Shown here: one piece after another, positions 1 through 8,698 of the stretch | How positions within the stretch are numbered: position 1 is the first letter of the stretch | Layout: each line of letters begins with the position of its first letter | From: Pelagophyceae sp. CCMP2097 | Lineage: Eukaryota > Sar > Pelagophyceae | Direction: 5' to 3' | Length of the DNA: 20,403 nt | Assembly (NCBI GenBank): GCA_026770575.1 | Contig: MU657788.1 | Location: 1-20,403 of the forward strand | Made by a program: the position numbers and the translations under genes | Notes under the pieces: model-generated | Seen by the model: the letters and a program-made list of their open reading frames with translations, nothing else | What the model was told of the DNA's origin: nothing | Databases searched by the model: none

Positions 1-188
1 GTCGTAGGACATGCGGCCGCCGCCCTAGTGTCCAACAGTGACTTGGAGGAAACGGGAGTAAACGCAAGTGGCCTGCGAAATGTTTGATGTGTTCAATTGA
101 AATGTTTGATGCGTTCGCTAAATGTTCGCTTTGTGTTCGGTTTTGGTTCGGTTTGTGTTCGGGTAGTGTTCGTTTTACACAAGACACG

Positions 189-246
189 AAACACGACAGA
201 CACCCAAAGACGACTGCCCCAAACACGACAGACACCCAAAGACGAC
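189..246. repeat. 26-bp direct repeat, two copies
   Basis: Two identical 26-bp copies (189-214 and 221-246) containing ACACGACAGACACCCAAAG are separated by six bases (TGCCCC). This is seen directly. No function is assigned. Confidence 0.85.
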
Positions 247-311
247 GACGGTAAGCAGCAAAAGTTTGTATGCCCAATAAGACGGCTTTAAACAAGTCCA
301 GGGGTTCGGGG

Positions 312-360
312 GGATTTTATAAAATCCATGGGGGGGGGTATAGGGGATTTTATAAAATCC
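312..360. repeat. Two copies of a perfect 16-bp palindrome
   Basis: GGATTTTATAAAATCC is its own reverse complement and occurs at 312-327 and 345-360, separated by a G-rich spacer with a run of nine G. Such a pair could bind a dimeric protein or mark a recombination site, but nothing else in the sequence shows its role. Confidence 0.8.
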
Positions 361-380
361 GCAATGTGGCGGCGATAAGG

Positions 381-525
381 AAACCCCGAGAGATACGTTA
401 GAAACCCGTGAAGAGATGCGTTGGAAAACCCGAAGCCGCTTTGAAAACCCGGAGACAAAGACTTACATTTAAAATCAGATGTAAAAATTTGAAAACCCGC
501 AGAGATACGTTGGGGGAAACCCGTA
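381..525. repeat. Degenerate interspersed repeats with AAACCCG core
   Basis: At least five imperfect copies of an element beginning AAACCCG, several followed by AGAGATACGTTG, are spaced about 20-25 bases apart, with one more distant copy near 490-525. The pattern is seen directly. It could be a minisatellite remnant of the host or of the element's extreme end. Confidence 0.6.
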
Positions 526-540
526 AGTATACCCTTGGTC

Positions 541-582
541 GTTTTTTGATATTAAAATTGAAAACAAAAAATATCAAAAAAC
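541..582. repeat. 13-bp stem hairpin
   Basis: GTTTTTTGATATT (541-553) pairs perfectly with AATATCAAAAAAC (570-582) across a 16-base loop. It is AT-rich and not followed by a recognisable gene end, so a terminator role is not supported. Confidence 0.7.
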
Positions 583-870
583 ACTGGGGATTATCTCGAC
601 TGGGATCGACGAGTCACACCCAATGATATTATGCGTAGATGGTTGTGAATCTCTTAGAGGAGCTAAATGCTGCCATGTACCTCCCAGGTAGTAGGCCCTA
701 ATTCGGCTCCTTTTAGGACTAATTTTGTCGGGACAAAAGTCATTTTCAATCAGATCGTTGTAAAAAACAAACTCCCACAAAATTAGTTTAAAAGTAGAGA
801 GACTTAAAAGAGAGTGACTTTTTTAAGGGTGAGCAGTGGGAAACTTTGAAAATTTTAAATTAAATTAATA

Positions 871-914
871 GTTTCGGGTGAAATTTTAGAAAGTTTCGGG
901 TGAAATTTTAGAAA
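871..914. repeat. 22-bp perfect tandem duplication
   Basis: The unit starting GTTTCGGGTGAAATTTTAGA is repeated head to tail at 871-892 and 893-914, and a third, partial and diverged copy may begin at 915. The motif TTTTTAGCGACA follows twice nearby (about 926 and 950). These lie just upstream of the nuclease remnant, in the AT-rich part, and may belong to the terminal repeat. Confidence 0.8.
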
Positions 915-1030
915 GTTCTGGGAGTTTTTAGCGACATTTTTGACATACATTTTTAGCGACAATTATTTGACGTTTACATAAAAATGACGGCGACTTATTA
1001 TATATTAAGTCGTTTAATATTAAAATTAAA

Positions 1031-1489
1031 ATGACTGAACTAATTGGTTACGTTAATATGGTGTCGTGTAAAACTACAATGAGATCATACGTCGGGTCTA
1101 CGAATTTAATTCCCAGTGCAAGGCTAACAAAACATATTAAAAATTTCAAAAGTTGGAAAAAAACGGGGAAGGATATTATTCTGTTATTGAAATATTAAAA
1201 TCACATAATTTTGATATTAAAACATTAGAAGTTGTACGACATCAGACGATTAAAGAACTTTGTGAAAGGGAACAATTTTATAAAGATATTCTAACAAATA
1301 CTGTTAATTTAAATAATCCTTCGACATTTTTAACCAACCGCGACTATAAAAAAAAAAAATGATTCACATAGAGAACAAAGGGGTATTAGAGATAAAAAAT
1401 ATGCACAAGAAAATAAAGAAAAAAGAGCCGTTATTACCAAGAGGTATCGTGACAAAATAAAAGAATTGAAGAGATTAGCGACAATTTAA
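1031..1489 (+). pseudogene. GIY-YIG endonuclease, frameshifted, lying across the left terminal repeat
   Basis: The reading starts with ATG at 1031 and shows the GIY-YIG core: GYVNM, then YVGST about ten residues later, then an arginine in ARLTKH. After a frame change near 1155, at a run of seven A, the helical region ELCEREQFYKDIL holds the expected metal-binding glutamate, followed by a VNLNNP turn. A second frame change at a 12-A run near 1350 leads to a basic tail (YAQENKEKRAVITKRYRDK), like the tails of GIY-YIG proteins in giant viruses and virophages. The tail is repeated in the right terminal repeat, so an intact element probably had one gene copy per end. The family would cut DNA in homing or end processing; the role here is inferred. 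Both frame breaks sit in homopolymers and could be sequencing errors. Confidence 0.8.
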
Positions 1490-1530
1490 AAAAGTGGTTA
1501 CATATAATCCTTCACTATTGAGATATTCTA

Positions 1531-1667
1531 ACCATCGACCATCGACCATCGACCTTAGGTTTTAACTCAGTTCAACAATTCTTTTTTATATTTGTAACTT
1601 CTTGTAAAAATATAAAAATTTCTTATATGCGCTTTTTTTTTTTAAGGTCTATGGTCGATGGTCGATA
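1531..1667. repeat. Palindromic CATCGAC array in the terminal repeat
   Basis: The left arm (1531-1556) is three tandem copies of the 7-mer ACCATCG-type repeat ending in CCTTA. The right arm (1644-1666) is its inverted complement, AAGGTCTATGGTCGATGGTCG. Together they can form a stem with a loop of roughly 90 bases. A second left arm lies at 1830-1856, and its right arm was split by the transposon insertion (1942-1952 and 3669-3687). The right end has one arm at 20203-20226. The conserved palindrome near both termini suggests a replication or recombination structure, which is inference. Confidence 0.75.
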
Positions 1668-1703
1668 CTCTATTTATTATTATTATTAATTTATTATTAT
1701 AAA

Positions 1704-1738
1704 AGTAAAAGAAGTAACAGAAGTAACAGAAGTAAAAT
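1704..1738. repeat. 9-bp microsatellite, AAGTAACAG type
   Basis: Tandem nonamers (GTAACAGAA) occur here with about three units, again at 3725-3766 with about four, and inverted at 20124-20170 with four. The copy number varies between the terminal-repeat copies, as expected of slippage. A TTATTATTATTAAT stretch always precedes it. Confidence 0.8.
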
Positions 1739-1945
1739 AGGAAAAATATATATATTTCTTAGTCAATATCCGTCTTACAAACAGGAAATATTTATTTATT
1801 TAAAACAATCTTTCACTATTGAGATTCAAACCATCGACCATCGACCATCGACCTTAGGTTTTAAATCAATTCCCCATTTTTTTATTTATATTTGCAACTT
1901 CTTCTAAAAATAAAAAATTTCTTATATGCGCTTATTTTTTTAAGG

Positions 1946-1952
1946 TCTATGG
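1946..1952 (+). repeat. Left target-site duplication of the nested insertion
   Basis: TCTATGG lies directly left of the insertion's TAGGGTCTC end and reappears directly right of the insertion (3669-3675). The uninterrupted copies at 1648-1654 and in the right terminal repeat have this heptamer once. The duplication could be counted as 8 bp (TCTATGGT) if the terminal T is assigned to the target. Confidence 0.85.
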
Positions 1953-2238
1953 TAGGGTCTCACAGGTAATCCGTTGAACGGATAAAATGTGGTGTGTGTT
2001 GATGTTTTTCTGGTCTCCCTTCTCTCTCTCCCTTGCCTGATAGTTTCCGGAAGAGGCCACCATGGGCCCGCCGTCGCTCCTCGCGCTGCGGTCGGAGTCG
2101 CCTGGGAGTTTGGCCACGCGCGGTTGTGACCCTCGTTGATGGGCCTGCAAAAGGGGTGGGGTGATGCACGACTCTATCATATACATTGGGTCGGCAAAGT
2201 TTGTTCTTTGGCAGCGTGAGAACTGTGCATTCCTGCCA

Positions 2239-2315
2239 GGGAAGTCCACAATTCTACGGCAGGGCGGTCGCCCACCATGTGTTGCGTCGACCCCCCCCGG
2301 AATTGTGGACTTCCC
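2239..2315. repeat. 16-bp inverted repeat inside the insertion
   Basis: GGGAAGTCCACAATTC (2239-2254) and its exact complement (2300-2315) flank a 45-base GC-rich core. It could be a hairpin or the ends of a tiny further nested element. No target duplication is evident around it. Confidence 0.75.
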
Positions 2316-2410
2316 ACGTCGGGTTTGCAAATGGGACTCCATACAAACACAGTCAACGATTCTGGCTATAGCAGAGGCTGCAGAGCATTAAAAACAGTTT
2401 GATTACTCAT

Positions 2411-3520
2411 TCACACATCCATGGCCCGCGGAGCATGCCGCTGCCGCGTCGGCCTCGAAGATTTCGCCGGGGCGGCGGCGGCGGAGGCTTTTCGCTTTCT
2501 CGCCGTGACGGCCTCGACGGTCTCGAGCGGCGCCGCCGCCGGAGACTCGGCGCCGCCGAGCGACAGCGTCACGCGTCGCTTGGCCGGCCTGCCGTCCGGA
2601 AGCTTGTCGTGCGGCGGCGGGCGTCGGCCTCGAGCGGAGGACTGGCCGGTTGGGGGCGGCGGGCCGTGTTCCACCGGCGTCACGCCGGCGAGCGGTCGCG
2701 CCGCGTGCGGGCCAGGCGGCAGCGGCAGCGGCGGCTCTGGCGATGCCGCGAGCGAAGGCGCGGGCGATGCCTTGTCGCGGGGCCGCAGGATCACAGTCGG
2801 CCCTTCTCGTGTCACGACGAGTTGGTCCGTCATGATGAGCTTCACGAGGGCCTCGAGTTTCGCCTTGGACTCGATTGAGCCCAGCGCCGTCAACGCGGCC
2901 AGCTCTCCATTGACGGCGCGGAGCGAGCGCGAGATCGCGGCGCGCCTCTTCGAGCGCCACTTTGCCATCTTGCCCGCGCGCCGCGACCGCTCGAGCTTCA
3001 TCTTGAGCACGGCCGCTTCGCGCGCCGCGTCCTTGAGCCCGTCACGTTGCTCTCGTAGCGTCGCGACGGAGCGCTGCGAGTTGCGCAGCGACTGCGACAC
3101 CTTGCCGAGCTTGGCCTGTAGAGTCGAACACTTCGCCCCCAGCGCGCGCTCCTTCGGCGTGGCGCTCACTGCGCCACGCATCGGAGCCCGCGGCGGCGGC
3201 CGCAGCGCGGGCAGCGGCCGCGGCGGCACGGCATCCTCTTCGAACTTGACGAGGCTGAACAACGGCGCGGCCCGCGGGTTGTGCTGAATCACGAAGACCT
3301 CCTGCCGGCTCTTCAAAGCGGCGGAGATCTGGCGCGGTGAGAGCTGGCTCATGATGCCTTGCGCCTGCAGCCACGTTTGGTACCGTCCCTGCACCGCCTC
3401 GGCCGAGAGCGGTGTGACCCAAACACGTTCGAGCTTCTCCGCAGCCAAAAACTCGTCGAATCGGCGCAGTTCGACGGACGCCTGCGTACCAGACCCTCCG
3501 AGCCGCCGCAGGCCTTCCAT
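2411..3520 (-). CDS. Unknown 369-residue coiled-coil protein carried by the insertion
   Basis: This is an intact reading frame from ATG at 3520, with an in-frame TAA just upstream (near 3541), to a TGA at 2411. Its codons are very GC-rich, unlike every viral gene here. Residues about 20-95 form a compact helical region (WVTPLSAEAVQGRYQTWLQ, then LSPRQISAALKSR) that loosely resembles a winged-helix fold. Residues about 125-235 are a charged, alanine/leucine-rich likely coiled coil. The rest is low-complexity proline/alanine with basic clusters (AKRRVTL, ARKRKAS) that could be nuclear signals. I see no transposase catalytic motif and do not recognise the family. It may be a captured host gene or an accessory transposon protein. 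A long antisense frame exists because of the GC bias; I prefer the minus strand for its plausible fold. Confidence 0.5.
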   Translation of the reverse strand: MEGLRRLGGSGTQASVELRRFDEFLAAEKLERVWVTPLSAEAVQGRYQTWLQAQGIMSQLSPRQISAALKSRQEVFVIQHNPRAAPLFSLVKFEEDAVPPRPLPALRPPPRAPMRGAVSATPKERALGAKCSTLQAKLGKVSQSLRNSQRSVATLREQRDGLKDAAREAAVLKMKLERSRRAGKMAKWRSKRRAAISRSLRAVNGELAALTALGSIESKAKLEALVKLIMTDQLVVTREGPTVILRPRDKASPAPSLAASPEPPLPLPPGPHAARPLAGVTPVEHGPPPPTGQSSARGRRPPPHDKLPDGRPAKRRVTLSLGGAESPAAAPLETVEAVTARKRKASAAAAPAKSSRPTRQRHAPRAMDV

Positions 3521-3668
3521 GGCACCGCTCTTCAGGCCTTAGAGGTCGCGTCTAGGTCGCATCAATCGAATTCAAAAAAGGGGCCTTTTGGGGGAACCGA
3601 ACCTATAACCTTATTTTTAGACACACACCGCAAATTTATCCGTTCAACGGATTACCTGTGAGACCCTA

Positions 3669-3675
3669 TCTATGG
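3669..3675 (+). repeat. Right target-site duplication of the nested insertion
   Basis: TCTATGG immediately follows the insertion's right terminus and matches 1946-1952. The broken palindrome then resumes with TCGATGGTCGATG. Confidence 0.85.
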
Positions 3676-3878
3676 TCGATGGTCGATGCTCTATTTATTA
3701 TTATTATTAATTTATTATTATAAAAGTAACAGAAGTAACAGAAGTAACAGAAGTAACAGAAGTAAAATATAAAAAAAAGATATATTTCTTAGTCAATATC
3801 CGTCTAACAAACACGAAAACAGGAAAAATTAAACAATTTTATATTAATGCTTAAATCATATTATTATATTATATAATA

Positions 3879-4043
3879 ATGGAAGAAATCGTGATAGAAA
3901 AACGAGGAAGAGGACGCCCATAAAAATCAGATGTTGCGAAAAAATTAGTCAAGTCAAAAAATAACGCAAAAGCATATATGAAAGTACGGAAAGCAGTTGA
4001 GTATTATCGACAACAAACACAAAATAAAACAAATGAAAAATAA
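3879..4043 (+). pseudogene. Small AT-hook basic protein with an in-frame TAA
   Basis: ATG at 3879 follows an AT-rich TATTATATAATA leader. The protein starts with an acidic patch and then KRGRGRP, the canonical AT-hook core that binds the minor groove of AT-rich DNA. Codon 15 (3921-3923) is TAA directly after the hook. The frame then stays open for 39 more residues, lysine-rich with KAYMKVRKAVEYYRQQ, to a TAA at 4041. The intact protein would be about 54 residues. Its place ahead of the replication gene suggests DNA binding in replication or packaging, which is inference. The internal TAA may be a decay mutation or a recoded codon. Confidence 0.6.
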
Positions 4044-4117
4044 TTTTTTAGATTTTGGATAAAAATGATACATATATAACTATATAAAGAGATTAAGATA
4101 TATAACTTCATAGAATT

Positions 4118-6486
4118 ATGGAGTTGATTGAAAGAATTGAAATGCGAAACATTGAGTACTTGTGCAGTATTACACGAGATCAATATAAAGAAAGTATTCA
4201 GCTATTAAATGCAGATAATAAAACGAAATTAACTGATAAATATATAAAAGCACAATATACTATTTTACAAATCTTTTGTAGGACCAACCGAAAAACAAAA
4301 GGTGTAACAAAACGGATTTATTCATATTCTTAAAGCACACCCGTCGGTGTATGTGGTGGGCGATTGTTTTCAGGTGGCTCTATTTAAGGGCTTAACTGTA
4401 TTTACCGGAGTCTTTTATTGCGAGACACAACAACTGATATTGATATGTGTAATGCTCATCCAGTCATTTTAAGGTATATTTGTAAAAAACACAACATTAG
4501 CTGCCCGCATATGGAATATTACATCAACAATCGTGACGAGTGTCTATTGAAATTTAATAACCAAACAGAAGGCAAAACCGCATATCTAATCGCAACAAAC
4601 CTGGACAGAACGACCCGAAAAGTTGGTATGTCGGACCATTTCAAAAGTTATGATGAAGAGATGAAAGCGATTCAGAAAGAACTTGTGAAATTAGAAATTT
4701 ATAAGGACCTTTTCGATACAATCTCTGACTTTAAGAAAGAAGACAATTACAACGGATGCGCCTTAAATCGCATTCTTTGCCACTATGAAAATATTATTTT
4801 ACAATACATGATTCACATCCTAAATCTAAAAATATAGAAATTGCCGTGTTATGTTTCGATGGAATTTTATTTTATGGCAATAAATATGATGATCAGCTAT
4901 TTTTGGAAGAGGTTGAACAACATATAGCGACCATGATGCCAAATTTAAATATGAGACTTGCATACAAAGAACACAACACAATGCTGTCAATCCCCAATGA
5001 CTTTGAGGAAAATAATATACATATTGATCATGCGCGAGAATTAGTTCAGTCCGATTTAGAGGCAACTGAAAAAGTTTTTAAATTATACCCCCATTGGAAA
5101 TTTTGTCAAGGAAATTTATTCGTTTTCGATTCGGGTATTTGGACCACAGACGCTGCCACGATGCGCAAGATTATAAGCGGATATTCTAATGTCTTATGGA
5201 AAAGTGTCTATAACAAAGAAAAGGAATGTTTCGAGGCGCGTAAAGAGAAATCGTATGGAAACACCTCCGATCTTTAGAATAAAATACTCATTGAAATGCC
5301 ATCATTATGTGCAGACAATGACTGGATTAAACGAACAGAAACTTCCTCTCTCGTTTTTTTGCTATTTAAAAATGGGTATCTTGACTAAAAAAAAAAGATT
5401 TTTACCAATTTTCCGGAACATCCTTATAATCCAGAGATTGTATTCACTTCTAAAATCCCACATGATTATGAAAATGAAACCGATGGGGGCGAATACCGAG
5501 AGTCTATTAAAAAACGACTCTTTTACGAACCACTTGGCAAAGAGGTCGGCGATTGGTTCATTTATCAGTTAAGTAAAGCAGTTTCAGGATCTGTTATGAA
5601 TAAATGTACGTTCGCTTTGGGATTCGGGAACACTGGTAAAAGCACATTATCCAGAGCACTACTTATGAGTCTGGGAGGATATGCAGACAGTTTCAACGCA
5701 AACAACCTCGCATATAAACAGAGCAGCCAGGATATGGCGCAACAGAACCGATGGATTATGTTGAAAAAAATAAACGAATTATCATAAGTAATGAAATTAA
5801 CTCAATTACGGCTCTAAATGGAAATGCAATTAAAAGTTTATCTTCCGGAGGTGATAGTTTGGAGGGCAGAAACCATTGTAAGGAGGAATGTACCTTCAGT
5901 GTCGATTTTCTCGCGCTTATTTGTGCGAACGACCTGCCGAAAATATCCCCAATGGACGACGCATTAGATAACCGCATTCGTGTGGTTTCGTATACAAAAA
6001 CCTACGTTCAAACCCCGACGAATGAAGAGTTTGAATTACAAAATGATCCAAATATAAATTGACGAAATCGCTACGATTGAATTCCAAAAGACTTTTGTCC
6101 ATATGCTCATACATCAGTATTTTGATGGGATAGAAACTTTAAAATTTGATGAAGATCCACAAGGGGTAGTCCAAGCAAAAAGCGACTGGATCGGACAAGA
6201 TATATCAATTTTAACAAAGTTCTTTAAAGATTTTGAAGTAACGGGGAATATTCATGACTATGTACCCTCTGCTGACATTGATGATCGGTTAAGAACCATG
6301 AAAACAGGCATATCACTTAGACGTTTCGGAATGGATTTTAAAAAACATATATTAGTCAATAAAATTGAAGAGATAAATAACAAGGAAAAATCAGTTCAAG
6401 GCAAGACAAAAACTGTATGGACTGGAATTAAACTGATTGAATCAACAGACACGTGTAATATTATAGATGATTCAAATCATTATTAA
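4118..6486 (+). pseudogene. Primase / SF3 helicase replication protein, multiply broken
   Basis: This would be the main replication enzyme. The N-terminal part has GGRLFSGGSI, a stop, GL, then TTDIDMCNAHPVIL, a signature of replication proteins in virophages and PLVs. The SF3 helicase follows: Walker A GFGNTGKST (5620-5646), Walker B in the KRIIISNE segment, sensor ICANDLP and the arginine region DNRIRVV. A C-terminal KTVWTGIKL segment closes the protein before tandem TAA codons at 6484. Breaks are frame changes near 4805, 5765 (A run) and 6058, with in-frame stops at 4331, 4385, 5275 (TAG) and 5386. At 4385 the expected residue is glutamine (SIQGL in the relatives I recall). Repaired length would be about 790 residues. 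Start choice: first ATG after a TATATAAC leader. Confidence 0.85.
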
Positions 6487-6589
6487 TAACGTCTTGGTTA
6501 CTAAAAAATTATATTTTTTTATTTAAAAATTATCAATAAAAAAAAACACGAAACACGATATAAGAATAATTATATATTGTTTGATATAG

Positions 6590-7719
6590 ATGTCGACTCC
6601 TTTTAAATTACAATTTGAATACGCGAAAATATATAATTCCAGGCAAAAATCAATTATCCTACAATTAAATCGACAACTTACAGGCGATTGTAACGAAAAC
6701 AAAATCAAAGAAAAAACCATTCTTGACAATGGTTTGGGATACTTACTCGAATATGCCGAGATTAAAAATATTTTGCGTAAAACTGTTGGACGTGTAAAAA
6801 AAGATAAAAAGCAAAAAATCGAACATGTCAAAATTAATTTTGAAAAAAAGATCTCATAACGTTTACCGAATCATATTATGAAAATATGAATACAAAACAA
6901 GTTACTTAAATTGTCTTTTAGACAAAGAAGGACGACAATCTAATATTAAAAATTTTCAAGCATGTGAACTTAATCAAGATTTTTTTAAGAATATTGAAAA
7001 TAAAAACAGTCTCAAATTGTTTATATCAGTTTTGTCTAAGTTTCTACAAGAGAAAAAACTATTAGACGATTATCAAGATATAGTTAAACTAATTCAGTAT
7101 ACATTTATTGAATTGAATGAAAATGAAATAATCAATCAAATTAATAAAAGTCAAGAGAAATAAGTCATTCACTTAGACGATTTGGTTAAAATGAAAAATA
7201 TTTTAGTTGAGTCAATTCTTAAATAAAAACCAATCTTGGATTATAAAATGAACCCTTATGAAGTTCTTGATGCAGCTATTTTAATGTCGTTCTATTCGAG
7301 TTTAGGCTTTAGGGATGACCTTTCAAAGATTATTATCAATTCATCTGTAATAGATGACAAAATAAATTATTATAGTACAGATAGTTATACATTGTACATT
7401 CAAACACATAAAACAAGTAAAAAATACGGCTCAATTGTTTTCCCTGTTATCGATGAAAGTTTAAAGCGTTTGATTAAAATGTCTATGCTATAAAAACCTC
7501 ATAATTATCTATTTGACTCCGGTAAGTCGATGTGGTTGAATCAGCATGTCACTAAAATTATGAAAAAGTGTGTTAAGAAACACATAACAATTAACGACAT
7601 AAGAAAATCCCACGTCAGTGATGCTGTTACGAATGGGATTGATTTTCAAAAAGATCTGGCTTCCAACATGAAGCACTAGGGTAGCAACATCACAAATATT
7701 TTATAGACGAACTGAATAA
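6590..7719 (+). pseudogene. Tyrosine recombinase (integrase), multiply broken
   Basis: The gene starts with ATG at 6590 after TATATTGTTTGATATAG. The N-terminal half is lysine-rich and helical, and includes a likely core-binding region (SVLSKFLQEKKLLDDYQD). The catalytic half shows the first arginine in SLGFRDDLSKI, a beta-hairpin lysine region THKTSKKYGS, the second arginine box NDIRKSHVSD, a histidine in NMKH and a nucleophile tyrosine in IFYRR near 7704. The usual HxxR histidine appears to be replaced. Frame changes occur near 6845 (A run), 6900 and 7695. In-frame stops are TAA at 7161, 7224 and 7491 and TAG at 7677. The family integrates and excises circular or linear elements by site-specific recombination. 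This explains integration without a retrovirus-type integrase. The N-terminal 90 residues could be a separate gene. Confidence 0.75.
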
Positions 7720-7953
7720 TTGAAAAAAAACCTCTTTTAATTGTGTTCTATATTTTTCACAATTTAATGCAATCTTTTTTTAGTTTTATAAGTTTTAAAA
7801 TATAGAAACATTTTTTTATTATAATTTTTATCTGCCTCTGCGCCTTGGATTTTATTTGATTTTTATTTAATGAAAGAGCATCGCGTGCAATTTGCGATAA
7901 TTTTCCTTGGAGACATCCTTTCCAACGGGTTTTTCGTCGTAAATTTTGACTTA

Positions 7954-8607
7954 TAGTTTTAATTTGGAAAACCCATCGGGCGTACGGCATTGACGGAATT
8001 AACGGTCCTTTGTATTTCTATCAAGTTCCAATAAAGTCGCATAGTCATGCGAACGTAAATACACGTAGGCATCGGAGTCGCGTGAAAAATTCTCAGTCCA
8101 TTTGAAAACCGATACGACAGCGCCAGTTTTCAAAAACTCTTCATGATTTTTTTTTTGCCATTCTACAATGTGATGAATAAATTCGTCATCTTCCATTCTA
8201 TGAGGAGATACATAGCGAGAATTTATAAAATTAATCATACTGGTATTGTTAGGATTTGTGAGAGGTTGCCCCTTGTGTTCTTCTTCGTACAACTTCACAA
8301 AATCTTAAAATTTTGCAAACCCATCTGGCGTGCGGCATCCCTGGAATATACCAGTCATTTCAATGCTAGTATGTCCCAATAAAGTCGCATAGTCATATGA
8401 ACGTAAATAAACGTAGGCATCTGAGTCACGTGGAAAATTTTCGGTAAATCTGAAAATTGAAACATCAGCGCCAGTTTTCAAAGAATCCTGATGAAGTTTG
8501 TTACGCCACAATAGAATATATTCGATATATTCGACGTCTCCCATTTCATAATTCATGGAATTAATAAAATGTTCTAAATTCTTATTAATGTTGATATGGC
8601 ACATCAT
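7954..8607 (-). pseudogene. Unknown protein of two tandem ~100-residue repeats
   Basis: One frame runs from ATG at 8607 through an in-frame TAA (8305-8307) and another (7999-8001). The two halves are clearly homologous. Each has an FINS-type helix, a W...K.H segment, LKTGA.VS.F, TENF.RDSDAYVYLRS.DYATLL and CRTPDGF.K. The second copy's tail (CRTPDGFSKL) lies after the 7999 stop. At that stop the first repeat has isoleucine, so this stop looks like true decay. I do not recognise the family. The cysteine and histidine are sparse, and no signal peptide or membrane segment is visible. It lies opposite to, and convergent with, the recombinase gene. Possible roles such as a regulator or DNA-binding accessory protein are speculative. 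Confidence 0.55.
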
Positions 8608-8698
8608 AAAAAAAAAATCATAACTTAATAAGAAAAATCAGGTATCATTTTTATCTGAACACTCTCAATAAGGTAAATTGGATTTAATCCAATTCTAA

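Larger units (their letters stand above)
1..780. other. Flanking or element-boundary DNA without a recognisable gene
   Basis: This stretch is visibly richer in G and C than the AT-rich DNA that follows from about 780. It contains short direct repeats, palindromes and a hairpin, listed separately, but no open frame with protein-like composition that I recognise. It may be host DNA outside the viral element, or the outermost part of the left terminal repeat. The matching right end lies beyond the window, so the boundary cannot be fixed from this sequence. Confidence 0.5.
1953..3668. mobile_element. GC-rich transposon-like insertion with 34-bp inverted repeats
   Basis: Both ends carry a perfect 34-bp inverted repeat beginning TAGGGTCTCACAGGTAATCC (1953-1986 and 3635-3668). 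Beyond it a weaker match continues for about 15 bases (GTGGTGTGTGT-like). The insertion is flanked by a 7-8 bp duplication and splits a palindrome that is intact elsewhere in the window. A duplication of 7-8 bp and a TAGGG terminus resemble hAT-like DNA transposons, but no transposase is visible, so this would be a non-autonomous element. Its interior is strongly GC-rich, unlike the virus, and has one long minus-strand ORF. It probably moved in from the host genome after the virus had integrated. Confidence 0.85.
1379..3828 (+). repeat. Left terminal inverted repeat, expanded and interrupted
   Basis: From 1379 the sequence is the reverse complement of the window's right end (20062-20403), with near identity across the nuclease tail, the TATGCGC segment, the palindromic CATCGAC array, the 9-bp microsatellite and the motif CTTAGTCAATATCCGTCTAA. 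Compared with the right copy, the left one holds an extra segment (about 1511-1600), a near-duplicate of about 300 bp (1508-1807, then from 1808) and a 1.7-kb insertion at 1953-3668. Homology ends near 3828. The outer limit is unknown because the right copy leaves the window. Between 1490 and 1952 I see no gene, only these repeats. Confidence 0.9.

Noticed and set aside
97..291. Plus-strand 64-codon frame at the left edge
   Set aside because: No ATG at its start and it covers the 26-bp direct repeat; composition is not protein-like.
574..780. Minus-strand 68-codon frame in the left flank
   Set aside because: Contains a hairpin arm and palindromes, shows no recognisable motif, and could be chance in unassigned DNA.
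1947..2342. Minus-strand 131-codon frame at the transposon's left end
   Set aside because: It runs through the terminal repeat and the inner inverted repeat; no domain pattern, so probably non-coding.
2421..3287. Long plus-strand frame (288 codons) opposite the transposon's 369-codon gene
   Set aside because: Shadow frame caused by high GC content; composition is low-complexity Arg/Ala/Gly/Ser, and the minus frame has a more plausible fold and a clean start.
4331..4387. Ciliate-type genetic code as a firm conclusion
   Set aside because: The SI-stop-GL site and the stop skew fit it, but natural gene ends use TAA, convergent genes would overrun, and frameshifts need decay or error anyway. Kept only as a testable finding.
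7757..7990. Minus-strand 77-codon frame below the two-repeat gene
   Set aside because: The alternative frame continues the repeat homology (CRTPDGFSKL), and this one is a lysine-rich AT-derived stretch.
8202..8382. Plus-strand frame across the two-repeat gene
   Set aside because: Antisense shadow of the repeated protein, without features of its own.
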